Shown in pieces: positions 8,679 through 16,442 of a stretch of 64,000 nucleotides of DNA. The notes under the pieces were generated by a model that saw nothing but the letters and a program-made list of their open reading frames with translations, did no database searches and was not told the DNA's origin. Position 1 is the first letter of the stretch. Each line of letters starts with the position of its first letter. Origin of the DNA: Cupriavidus sp. (GTDB taxonomy: Bacteria; Pseudomonadota; Gammaproteobacteria; Burkholderiales; Burkholderiaceae); the NCBI GenBank assembly GCA_031180665.1, contig JAPSLP010000008.1, positions 104,848-168,847 on the forward strand, written 5' to 3'. The translations under genes were made by a program, and so were the position numbers.

Positions 8679-9233
8679 ATGACAGGCAGGAAAGACGAAA
8701 CGGCGGGGCGGCCGAGGGCGCGGCGGACCGCGCCGTGGACAAGCCTGCTGCTTGCAGGACTATGCGCGTTGCCGGGCTGTACGCCCGTGCAGGAATTGGC
8801 GAAACGGGCTCCGTCGTTGCCGCCCGCTGCGCCCGAACGCCAGGTCACACCCGCCCCTCCGCCACCGATTCCCTCGCGCGTGATCGAGCTCGCCGGCTAT
8901 TGCAGCCGCACCGAGGACGACGGCTTTCGCGAAGAGGCGCGCATGCGCGTGATCGCCAACGAAGTGCAGGCGCTGAACTGGAAGCTGTGGGTGTCGCGGC
9001 GCCGCGGCTCGTGCGCCTTCGATCTGAGCGAGTTCAGGCAGGTTCAGAAAGCCCCGCACATCGAATTGCTGGCGCGCGACGACAGCGGCTGCAAGCTGAT
9101 GGTCTGGCAGGACCCGCGGCGCGTCACGCTGGCCCATGCCAATTGCCAGAAGCGTTGCACGCCGGGGATCTACGAGGAAGCGTGGCCGGTGATGTTCGAC
9201 CCGGGCAGCGGCATGTGCGCGCAGGTCAAGTAG
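8679..9233 (+). CDS. Putative lipoprotein, function unknown
   Basis: From the ATG at 8679 (GGGAGCGG just upstream) this encodes 184 residues. A basic N-terminus (GRPRARRTAPW) leads into a hydrophobic segment SLLLAGLCALPGC whose last four residues fit a lipobox, so the mature protein would be lipid-anchored at that Cys. A Pro-rich linker (PAPPPPIP) precedes the globular part. That part has several cysteines (GYCSRTED, GSCAFD, SGCKLMVW, NCQKRCTPG, SGMCAQV) that could form disulfides in the periplasm. I do not recognise the domain. It converges on the I78 inhibitor gene, another small lipoprotein. The longer start at 8634 adds 15 residues before a better ribosome site. Confidence 0.7.
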   Translation: MTGRKDETAGRPRARRTAPWTSLLLAGLCALPGCTPVQELAKRAPSLPPAAPERQVTPAPPPPIPSRVIELAGYCSRTEDDGFREEARMRVIANEVQALNWKLWVSRRRGSCAFDLSEFRQVQKAPHIELLARDDSGCKLMVWQDPRRVTLAHANCQKRCTPGIYEEAWPVMFDPGSGMCAQVK

Positions 9234-9296
9234 ACCGGCCGCGCCACGCCGCCCGCGCCAACGCACGAGGCCGGCGAGCGGGCCGGCGCCGGGCCT

Positions 9297-9674
9297 TCAG
9301 CCGCGCTTGACCCAGACCACCAGGCCGCCCGCGATGCCGAGCGTGCGGCGATCCGGACGGTAGTCCATGGTGCCGGGAAACTGCTGCGCGTCGCGCTGGC
9401 CGATGCGCCATGCGCAGCCGTCCAGCAGCGCAATCGCCTCGGCCTCGGGCTTGCCGACCAGTGCGTCGTCAGCCAGCTTGTCGGCGGCGCAGCCTTGCGG
9501 CGTGGCGGCGCCTCCCATCGGCGGCGGCGGCGGGCCGGGCGGCGGTTCAGTGGCGCAGGCCGCGAGCACGGTGACGCCGGTGGCGGCGCAAGCCAGCCGG
9601 CCCATGCCGTTCAGGCGAGGAAGCAGGCGCGAAAGCCACGAGGAAAGAAACGATCGGTCGACGATCCTTGGCAT
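9297..9674 (-). CDS. I78-family protease inhibitor lipoprotein
   Basis: This 125-residue protein has an N-terminal signal ending in a lipobox-like VLAAC (about residues 35-39), a Pro-rich linker (EPPPGPPPPP) and a small C-terminal domain. The domain has the I78 (potato-inhibitor-like) pattern: Cys-Ala then LVGKPEAEAIALLDG, an Arg-containing loop, FPGTMDYRPDRRTLGI, and a final VVWVKRG. Proteins of this family inhibit serine proteases and are usually periplasmic or outer-membrane anchored. The ATG at 9674 has AAGGAG seven bases upstream. The closing CG of many family members is absent here (ends KRG). It faces the lipoprotein gene end to end. Confidence 0.8.
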   Translation of the reverse strand: MPRIVDRSFLSSWLSRLLPRLNGMGRLACAATGVTVLAACATEPPPGPPPPPMGGAATPQGCAADKLADDALVGKPEAEAIALLDGCAWRIGQRDAQQFPGTMDYRPDRRTLGIAGGLVVWVKRG

Positions 9675-9746
9675 GCAATCTCCTTGCAGGTCGGGGCGGA
9701 CAGCCTCTGCCGTCCGCAGGCGAGATCGGCCGGTCCCGGGGCCGGA

Positions 9747-10397
9747 TCAGGGCTTGGTCCTCGGCACACGTCCCATCAGGAAGAACTCGTCGTTGGGACG
9801 CATGCCGATGGTGTTGGCCATCCGGTTGGACAGGCCGAAAAAGGCGGTGATGGCGGCGATATCCCAGGCGTCCTCGTCGGAGAAGCCGTGCGGGCGCAGC
9901 GCGTCGAAGTCGGCTTCGTCGATCTCGTGCGAAGCCTGGCAGACCTTCATGGCGAAATCGAGCATCGCGCGCTGGCGCGGCGGCAGGTCGGCCTTGCGAT
10001 AGTTGACCGCGACCTGGTCGGCCAGCAGCGGCTTCTTCTCGTAGATGCGCAGGATGGCGCCGTGCGCGACCACGCAATAGAGGCACTGGTTGACGCCGGA
10101 AGTGGCGACCACGATCATCTCGCGCTCGCCCTTGGTCAGCCCGCCCTCCTTGTCCATCAGCGCATCGTGATAGGCGAAGAAGGCGCGGAACTCGGCCGGC
10201 CGGTGCGCCAGCGCGAGAAAGACGTTGGGCACGAAGCCGGCCTTCTCCTGCACCGCCAGGATCCGTTCGCGGATATCGTGCGGAACCTGCTCCAGCGTGG
10301 GCACGGGATAGCGGCTGATCGGCCTGCTCTGGACACTGCCGTCGGACTTGCCTGCTGCCGCATTCGACGCGGCACGGCCTTGCTGCGATTCGCTCAT
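9747..10397 (-). CDS. AhpD-like peroxidase-related protein
   Basis: The 216-residue product belongs to the carboxymuconolactone decarboxylase/AhpD-like superfamily, in the subgroup annotated as uncharacterised peroxidase-related enzymes. The redox signature CLYCVVAH (Cys-x-x-Cys plus His, about residue 100) is complete, preceded by LTKGEREMIVVATSGVN and followed by AITAFFGLSNRMAN, both typical. The first 25 residues are low-complexity Ser/Ala/Gln. The start at 10397 gives MSESQQGRAASN with a GAGGAGACC ribosome site. Such proteins probably reduce peroxides or organic radicals through the Cys pair; the substrate cannot be read from sequence. It lies upstream of the I78 inhibitor on the same strand. 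Confidence 0.85.
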   Translation of the reverse strand: MSESQQGRAASNAAAGKSDGSVQSRPISRYPVPTLEQVPHDIRERILAVQEKAGFVPNVFLALAHRPAEFRAFFAYHDALMDKEGGLTKGEREMIVVATSGVNQCLYCVVAHGAILRIYEKKPLLADQVAVNYRKADLPPRQRAMLDFAMKVCQASHEIDEADFDALRPHGFSDEDAWDIAAITAFFGLSNRMANTIGMRPNDEFFLMGRVPRTKP

Positions 10398-10543
10398 CGT
10401 GGTCTCCTCGGGTGGTTCCGGTTGATCCGTCTGCCGGCATGGCCGTCGCGCGGCGCGCGAGGCTGGCGACAGTATCGGCCAGCCTCGGCGCCACGCCAAG
10501 CCAAGCCAAGCCGTGCCGGCCCGCACCGCACCGCGCGGCCCGC

Positions 10544-12313
10544 TTATTGCGTCGCGAACTGGATGCGGTGCAGCCCGGCGTACAGCCCGTTCGCGGCCAG
10601 CAGTTCGGCATGGGTGCCGTGCTCGGCGATGCGCCCCTGATCCAGCACCGCGATGCGGTCGGCGTTCTCGATGGTCGACAGCCGGTGCGCGATCACCAGC
10701 GTGGTACGGCCGACCATCAGCGATTCCAGCGCGGCCTGGACCTGGCGCTCCGACTCCGAATCCAGCGCCGAGGTCGCCTCGTCCAGGATCAGGATCGGCG
10801 CGTCCTTGTACAGCGCCCGGGCGATCGCCAGCCGCTGGCGCTGGCCGCCAGACAACTTCATGCCGTTGTCGCCGATATTGGTCTGCAGGCCCTCGGGCAG
10901 CGCCTTGACCACATCGGTCAGATAGGCGGCCTCCAGTGCGCGTTCGACCCGCGCCATGTCGATCTGGTCGGCCGAGTGCACGCCATAGGCCACGTTGGCG
11001 GCGACGGTGTCGTTGAACAGCACCACGTCCTGGCTGACGAAGGCGATCTGGCGGCGCAGGTCCTTCAGCGCCAGCGCATCGAGCGGCTGGCCGTCGAGCA
11101 GGATGCGCCCTTCGGTCGGGTCGAAGAAGCGCGGCACCAGATTGACCAGCGTGGTCTTGCCGCTGCCGGACGGGCCGACCAGCGCCAGCACCTCGCCGGG
11201 GCTGACGCGCAGCGACACGTCCTGCAGCGCCGGGCGGCCGGCGTCGCCGTAACGGAAACCGACGCCCTCCAACACCAGTTCGCCGCGCGCGCGGTCCAAC
11301 GGCAATCCGCCGTGCTGCGGCTCCACCGGCTCGTCGATCAGGCGGAAGATCATTTCCGCGGCGGTCATGCCCCGCGTCAGCGGCTGGTTGATGTCGGTCA
11401 GGTGCTTGAGCGGCGAGATCAGCAGCAGCATCGCCATCACGAAGCCGGTAAAACCGCCGATGGTGGTCTGGTTGCCCTGCGCCTGCACCATCGCGATGGT
11501 GATGATCACCGACAGCGCCAGCGCGGCCAGGAACGCGGTCACCGGCTGGTTCAGCCCGCCGGCAACCGCCATCCGCATCGAATAGTTCTTCAGCCGCTCG
11601 GCCATCGCGCGAAAGCGCGCCAGCTCGTAGGTCTCGCCGCCGTGTAGCTTGACCACCTTGAAGCCGCCGGCCGCTTCCTCGACCACGTAGGCGGCGCTGT
11701 TGGTCAGCGTCTGGTGCTCGCGGTTGAGCTTGCGCAGTCGCCGGTTGATCTTCGACATCAGGTAGCCGATCACCGGCAGGATCACGGCTACGATCAGCGT
11801 CAGCCGCCAGTTCGTGTAGAACAGGTAGATCAACAGCGCGACCACGGTCAGCGAGTCGCGCACCAGCGTAATGAAGACGCTGGTCAGGATCTGCAGCACC
11901 TGGTTGACCTCGAAGATCACCGCATTGATCAGCGACGCCGCGGTATTGCGATGGAAGAACATCGCCGGCACATGCAGCATGCGTTCGAACATCTGCAGCC
12001 GCATCTTCAGCAGCACGCGGTTGGAGATCAGGCTCAGCAGATAGCCGGAGGCGAACTGCGCCAGGCCGCGGATCAGCGCGACACCGGTCAGGATCGCCGG
12101 CACATGCCACAGCTTGCCGGCGTAGTCGCCGCCGAAGCCCTTGTCCAGCAGATCGTTGACGACCTTGGGGATCACCCCTTCGCTGGCGGCCACGACGGCC
12201 ATCGCCACGATCGCGGCGATGAAGATGCGCAACTCGGGGCGCAGGTACGCCCAGAGCCGTCCAGCCATATTGTTCTGTTGCGCGGAAGCTTCGATGGGAG
12301 TGTGAGTTGCCAT
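10544..12313 (-). CDS. msbA: Lipid A export ABC transporter MsbA
   Basis: MsbA flips core-lipid A across the inner membrane using ATP. The 589-residue protein has a six-helix transmembrane domain (residues about 30-320) and an ATPase domain with Walker [10 protein letters not shown], signature LSGGQRQR, Walker [13 protein letters not shown] and a switch His (VIAHRLSTI). The ATG at 12313 ([10 protein letters not shown]) begins the conserved protein; the frame remains open upstream only by chance. It lies 41 bases after the GT25 gene and in line with waaL, so waaL-GT25-msbA probably forms one minus-strand LPS operon. No strong ribosome site is visible. Confidence 0.95.
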   Translation of the reverse strand: MATHTPIEASAQQNNMAGRLWAYLRPELRIFIAAIVAMAVVAASEGVIPKVVNDLLDKGFGGDYAGKLWHVPAILTGVALIRGLAQFASGYLLSLISNRVLLKMRLQMFERMLHVPAMFFHRNTAASLINAVIFEVNQVLQILTSVFITLVRDSLTVVALLIYLFYTNWRLTLIVAVILPVIGYLMSKINRRLRKLNREHQTLTNSAAYVVEEAAGGFKVVKLHGGETYELARFRAMAERLKNYSMRMAVAGGLNQPVTAFLAALALSVIITIAMVQAQGNQTTIGGFTGFVMAMLLLISPLKHLTDINQPLTRGMTAAEMIFRLIDEPVEPQHGGLPLDRARGELVLEGVGFRYGDAGRPALQDVSLRVSPGEVLALVGPSGSGKTTLVNLVPRFFDPTEGRILLDGQPLDALALKDLRRQIAFVSQDVVLFNDTVAANVAYGVHSADQIDMARVERALEAAYLTDVVKALPEGLQTNIGDNGMKLSGGQRQRLAIARALYKDAPILILDEATSALDSESERQVQAALESLMVGRTTLVIAHRLSTIENADRIAVLDQGRIAEHGTHAELLAANGLYAGLHRIQFATQ

Positions 12314-12354
12314 GGAGTACTGAGGCGAGGAATCGGGAACTGGCGCGTCGTGCG

Positions 12355-13134
12355 CTACCAGCTGCGTTTCTGTTTTGCCACGCGCAGGAACGGACGGACA
12401 AAAAGCTGGAACAGGAAGCGTTGGAACAGATAGCGCCGCAGATAATAGCCGATGCTGCGTCGCGCCTTGTCGGTCGCGTCCAGCGGCGCACGGTGATCCT
12501 CGAGCGACGATGCGGCAGCCAGTTCCGACAGGCCGATGCAATATGGCACCACCGCGCGCACTTCGATCAGGCCGCGCCGCTCGAAGGCGGACCAGTAGTC
12601 GGCGGCGCACCACACCGGCTGCAGCCCGTCGAGCAGGCGCTGCGCCGCCGCCGAGGTGATCACGTAACCGTGCGCCCGCCACCATTCGCCGTAGCGACGA
12701 ACGAGCTGGCGTTCTCCATCGAGCGGCACTCGACCCCACCGTGTGAATTTGTCGACGTGGGAGAGCAGTATGGCGAGCGGCTGCGCCGGGTCCAGCGTGC
12801 GCGCCAGCGCGTCCAGCGTAGCCGGGAGCGCGTCGCCCAGCGCCGCATCGTCCTCGAGCACGAGGGCGAAGGGCGCACCATCTTCGAGCATCTGGCGATA
12901 GACGCCAAGATGACTGAGCGCGCAGCCCAGTTCGCCCCGCGACAAGGGCCGATACTGCGTCCGCGCCGCGGTCTCGTCGTAGCGCCGTCCCACTTCCCCG
13001 TCACCGAGCTGCCGTCCGTCGACGGCGGGAAAGAACCGGTATGGCACCGCCAGCGCGTCGAGCTGCGCGCCGATGCGAATGCGCCGCTCGGCGGCATGCT
13101 TCAGATTGATGACATAGGCCGGGATCACGGACAC
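12355..13134 (-). CDS. Glycosyltransferase family 25 (LPS biosynthesis)
   Basis: About 259 residues with the GT25 pattern: [11 protein letters not shown] at the start (family typical VINL...R), the acceptor-side [11 protein letters not shown] and the metal-binding [13 protein letters not shown]25 enzymes add sugars, often galactose, to LPS outer core. The start is a GTG, either at 13134 (four bases after GCGAGG) or at 13128, where GTGA overlaps the waaL stop; both imply translational coupling with waaL. The C-terminal 25 residues are basic and aromatic ([16 protein letters not shown]), suggesting membrane association. Position between waaL and msbA supports an LPS role. The sugar specificity is unknown. 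Confidence 0.85.
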   Translation of the reverse strand: MSVIPAYVINLKHAAERRIRIGAQLDALAVPYRFFPAVDGRQLGDGEVGRRYDETAARTQYRPLSRGELGCALSHLGVYRQMLEDGAPFALVLEDDAALGDALPATLDALARTLDPAQPLAILLSHVDKFTRWGRVPLDGERQLVRRYGEWWRAHGYVITSAAAQRLLDGLQPVWCAADYWSAFERRGLIEVRAVVPYCIGLSELAAASSLEDHRAPLDATDKARRSIGYYLRRYLFQRFLFQLFVRPFLRVAKQKRSW

Positions 13135-14396
13135 GCAGCCTCGCCATTTTCGTTGCGGCCCGCCACCAGAGCGAAGCAGGCGGCCATGATGACGACGTAG
13201 AACGCATTGGTCATCGCGATATAGAACATGCTTTCGGTCAGTCCGAAGACAAGGAAGCCGACCGCTGCGGCCAGCCCCATGGCGGCGGCGATGCTGGCAG
13301 TGCCGTCCTGACACCGCAGATGACGCAGGAAGAAGACCATCGGCACCAGATACAGCGCCAGGACGGCAATCAGGCCGGGGATGCCAAGTGTCGCCGCGGC
13401 GTAGAACAGGTCGCTGTGCGAATGATCGAAGGTCGCGGCCGTCGGCGTCAGCACCCCGCGCTGCACGAGGCCGGACAACGCGGCGGCCCAGTTGTCCGGG
13501 CCGATGCCGGCCAGCGGATGTTCGGCGAGCAGCATCATCGAGCCGCGCCACAATTGCAGGCGAATGCCTTCCGACGTGTCGAGCACGTTGGCTTCCATGT
13601 AGCCCGCCAGGCTGCGCACTGCGTCATGAACGCGTGTGGTCACGACGTCGCTGCTGTAGGCGAGCACGCCGATGACAGCCAGCAGCAACAGCAGCAGACG
13701 CCAGCGGTTGCGCACCGTCAAGCGGCGCGAGGATGCCAGCACGATCAGCAACAGGATGGGAATCGCGATCCAGCTTCCTCTGGTCGCGCTCAGGTAGGAC
13801 GTGTAGATCGCCGCCAGCCCGGCGAACACCTTCAACGCGATCTGCAGCCACTCGTCGCGGCGGTTCCAGCCGATCGAAATCCATGCCAGGATGCCCATGG
13901 TCAGCGACAGGTTGGCGAACGGAATGACATTGTTCACACCGACATGGCTGGGCCGGCCGTGGGTGGCGACGACATGGATCCACACGGCCGAGCCGATCGC
14001 GCCGGCCACCAGTCCCCATTGGATCAGGCGCACAGCGCCGCCCAGCCTCAGAAAACCGCAGGCCAGCAGCGCGAACAGGGCAAAGCGGGAGTAAACGTAA
14101 GGAATACCCGGGATGCCCTGCCAGTGGACGAGCTGGTGGAACAGCAGCGCCAGAGGCAACCCGGCCAGGCCGGCCACCATCGGCCAATGGCGGCCGACCA
14201 CGCGCCACTCCCGTTCGCCACTGCGCGGCGCAACGACGACGACCCAGAGGCCCCAGAGCAACAGTACGGTAAAGCCCGTGTTCGCGGCGGAAGGGAATCG
14301 CAGCAATAGCGCCGGAAATGCGACCAAGGCGGCACAGGCTATTGCGGACCAAATTTTCTCCACCCCGCCGAGGCGGGACATCGGGGCAATCGTCAT
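13125..14396 (-). CDS. waaL: O-antigen ligase (WaaL/Wzy_C family)
   Basis: A 423-residue polytopic inner-membrane protein with about ten hydrophobic helices. The large periplasmic loop holds LAGIGPDNWAAAL and the family His motif in DHSHSDLFYAAATLGIPG. WaaL-type ligases transfer undecaprenyl-linked O-antigen to core-lipid A in the periplasm. Wzy polymerases and other glycan ligases share this domain, so ligase is inferred from the LPS neighbours. The ATG at 14396 gives MTIAPMSRLGG; a TTG one codon upstream is also possible. Its stop overlaps the GT25 start by a few bases. It is divergent from the GT2 gene. Confidence 0.85.
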   Translation of the reverse strand: MTIAPMSRLGGVEKIWSAIACAALVAFPALLLRFPSAANTGFTVLLLWGLWVVVVAPRSGEREWRVVGRHWPMVAGLAGLPLALLFHQLVHWQGIPGIPYVYSRFALFALLACGFLRLGGAVRLIQWGLVAGAIGSAVWIHVVATHGRPSHVGVNNVIPFANLSLTMGILAWISIGWNRRDEWLQIALKVFAGLAAIYTSYLSATRGSWIAIPILLLIVLASSRRLTVRNRWRLLLLLLAVIGVLAYSSDVVTTRVHDAVRSLAGYMEANVLDTSEGIRLQLWRGSMMLLAEHPLAGIGPDNWAAALSGLVQRGVLTPTAATFDHSHSDLFYAAATLGIPGLIAVLALYLVPMVFFLRHLRCQDGTASIAAAMGLAAAVGFLVFGLTESMFYIAMTNAFYVVIMAACFALVAGRNENGEAACP

Positions 14397-14479
14397 CAAT
14401 ACGGTATGGCGTTGGACGGCACGGGCCGAGGGATTCGGACATACGCCGGACAGCTGCGGGAAGCGCAGGACCGCTGCGG

Positions 14480-14485
14480 TAGAAT
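14480..14485 (+). promoter_or_regulatory. Putative -10 box upstream of GT2/GT4 genes
   Basis: TAGAAT preceded by GCGG, about 86 bases before the GT2 ATG, in the 175-base divergent region shared with waaL. No clear -35 box. Confidence 0.3.
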
Positions 14486-14571
14486 CAGCGCTTTCTCAAG
14501 CGCAGGCTGCCCCTGGAGCCGATCCGGCACTGCGCCTATCTGGTCCGCCCACGCGACGGAATTTGTTGGTT

Positions 14572-15336
14572 ATGAAAATCTCGGCGGTCATCATCACCAG
14601 GAATGAATCGCGCAATATCGCGGCGTGCCTGGACAGCGTTGCCTGGTGCGACGAGCGGATTATAGTGGATTGGTCTAGCGAGGACGACACGGTTGCCGTT
14701 GCACGTGCCGCCGGCGCCACTGTCATCCAGACCGACGACTGGCCCGGCTTTGGCCCGCAGAAAAATCGCGCCATTGCAGCCGCCACCGGAGACTGGATCT
14801 TGAGCCTCGATGCCGACGAGCGGGTCACCGCCGCGCTGCAGCGGGAAATCGAGGCACATCTGGCCGATGGCGGAGGCGCCGCGCTGGCGCTGCCGCGCCT
14901 GTCGGCGTTCTGCGGGACGTTCGTGCGCCATGCCGGCTGGTACCCCGACTACGTGACGCGGGTCTTCCGCCGCGGCCGGGGGCGGTTCACCGACGATCTG
15001 GTGCACGAGCATCTGCGGGTCGACGACCCCATCGTCCGACTGCGCGAGCCGCTGATTCACCACAGCTATCGCAGCTACACCGACGTGCTGCGCAAGATCG
15101 ACGCCTATTCCAGCGCGGGCGCCCAGCAGGCGTTCCAGCGCGGCAAGCGCAGCTCGATGGCCGGTGCGGCGGGACACGGCCTCTGGGCCTTCGTTCGCAC
15201 CTATCTGCTCAAGCGCGGCTTTCTCGACGGCGCCGCCGGCTTTGGGGTGGCGCTGATGAATGCCCAGGCGAGCTATTACAAGTACGCCAAGCTCGTGCAA
15301 CTGCATGAACAGACCCGGGACGCTCATGGCGGCTGA
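14572..15336 (+). CDS. Glycosyltransferase family 2 (WaaE/KdtX type)
   Basis: From the ATG at 14572 the enzyme has 254 residues with a GT-A fold: MKISAVIITRNESRNIAACL for nucleotide binding and the DxD motif in ILSLDADERV. It resembles WaaE/KdtX-type transferases, which add glucose or heptose-linked sugars to the LPS inner core (HHSYRSYTDVLRKIDAYS and the C-terminal membrane-proximal region are typical). An open frame upstream to 14113 is antisense to waaL and is not part of it. The following GT4 gene overlaps its stop by 11 bases, so the two are translationally coupled. Acceptor and donor sugar are not determined by sequence. Confidence 0.85.
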   Translation: MKISAVIITRNESRNIAACLDSVAWCDERIIVDWSSEDDTVAVARAAGATVIQTDDWPGFGPQKNRAIAAATGDWILSLDADERVTAALQREIEAHLADGGGAALALPRLSAFCGTFVRHAGWYPDYVTRVFRRGRGRFTDDLVHEHLRVDDPIVRLREPLIHHSYRSYTDVLRKIDAYSSAGAQQAFQRGKRSSMAGAAGHGLWAFVRTYLLKRGFLDGAAGFGVALMNAQASYYKYAKLVQLHEQTRDAHGG

Positions 15337-16417
15337 TTCGCTGAAGTTCGGCATTGCGTGCAACCGCTTTGGCGCCGGCGGCGGACTGGAGCGCTACGCC
15401 CTGGACATCGCCGCCGCCATCGCGGCCCGCTCCCCCCGGCCGGTGGCGATCTACGCGCGCAAGTTCGACACGGCCCAGGCCGGTGGCAAGGCCATCGAAG
15501 GACACCGGATCAACGTGTCGCTCCTCCCCGGAAAATGGCGCGACCATGTTTTCTCGTGGCGCCTGCAGACGCTGAAGCGCCACAGCGACGTACTGATCGG
15601 GTGCAACCGCGTACGGGGCGCCGACCTGGCGATCTGCGGCGGCACCCACCGCGGCTACCTTGCCGCGCGTGGCAAGGCGCCGAGTCTGGCCGACCGCTGG
15701 CAAATCCGGCTCGAGAGCGACCAGTACGACGGCGCCAGCACGGTGGTGGCGCACTCGGCGCTGATGCGCCGCGAGCTGGTGTCCCTGTATGGCGTGGCCG
15801 AGGATCGCATCGCGCTGCTGCACCCACCGGTCGACACGCGCCGCTTCACCCCGGTGGACGTGGCCGAGCGACGCGCGCTGCGCCACAGGCACGGCTTTGC
15901 CGACGACGAGGTGGTATTCCTCTTCCCTTCGTCGGGCCACGCGCGCAAGGGCCTGGACCTGCTGGCCCGGCATTTCGCCGCACTGCACGCTGGATCGAAC
16001 CTGCCCGTCACGCTTGCGGTAGCTGGACGGCCGGTGGGGCGCAAGCTGGCGCGGGTGCGGGAAATGGGCTATGTCCGCGATATCGAATCGCTGTACCGGG
16101 CAGCCGACTACACCGTGCTGGCATCCGACTATGAGCCCTTCGGCCTGGTTGGCGTGGAGTCGGTGCTGTGTGGCACCCCACTGGTGTTCGCCGACAACAT
16201 CGCATGCCTGGAAGTGATCGCACCGCAAGCGGTGCTCCCATTCTCGCGTACGGACGACGATAGCGTAGCCGCCGCGCTGCGCGAGGCGGTACGGCGAGTC
16301 CGCGACGGACAGGCCCGCATCGACGCGCCGATGAGCTTGCTGCGCTACGACCCGGACGTCGGCCGCCATGCCGAGGCACTGATGGCGCTGGCCGAGAAAG
16401 CGCGCCAGCGGGGTTGA
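15326..16417 (+). CDS. Glycosyltransferase family 4 (WaaG-like)
   Basis: This 363-residue GT-B enzyme has the donor-side pattern of GT4 transferases: GAGGGLERYALDIAAAI at the N-terminus, FPSSGHARKGLDLLARHF mid-protein and LASDYEPFGLVGVESVLCG with the E-x7-E nucleotide-sugar site. It is most like WaaG-type LPS core glucosyltransferases. The ATG at 15326 overlaps the end of the GT2 gene (ATGGCGGCTGA). It converges on dnaE with only 25 bases between stop codons and no visible terminator. Together with GT2 it forms a two-gene arm of the LPS cluster. Sugar specificity is inferred only. Confidence 0.85.
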   Translation: MAADSLKFGIACNRFGAGGGLERYALDIAAAIAARSPRPVAIYARKFDTAQAGGKAIEGHRINVSLLPGKWRDHVFSWRLQTLKRHSDVLIGCNRVRGADLAICGGTHRGYLAARGKAPSLADRWQIRLESDQYDGASTVVAHSALMRRELVSLYGVAEDRIALLHPPVDTRRFTPVDVAERRALRHRHGFADDEVVFLFPSSGHARKGLDLLARHFAALHAGSNLPVTLAVAGRPVGRKLARVREMGYVRDIESLYRAADYTVLASDYEPFGLVGVESVLCGTPLVFADNIACLEVIAPQAVLPFSRTDDDSVAAALREAVRRVRDGQARIDAPMSLLRYDPDVGRHAEALMALAEKARQRG

Positions 16418-16442
16418 AGCGCACCAGCCCGGCCCGACCGAC

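Noticed and set aside
8425..8742. Minus-strand 105-residue frame
   Set aside because: No ribosome site or family; it overlaps the lipoprotein gene and the promoter region.
10544..12739. Extended N-terminus of MsbA (731 residues)
   Set aside because: The added 142 residues overlap the GT25 gene; the normal MsbA start is at 12313.
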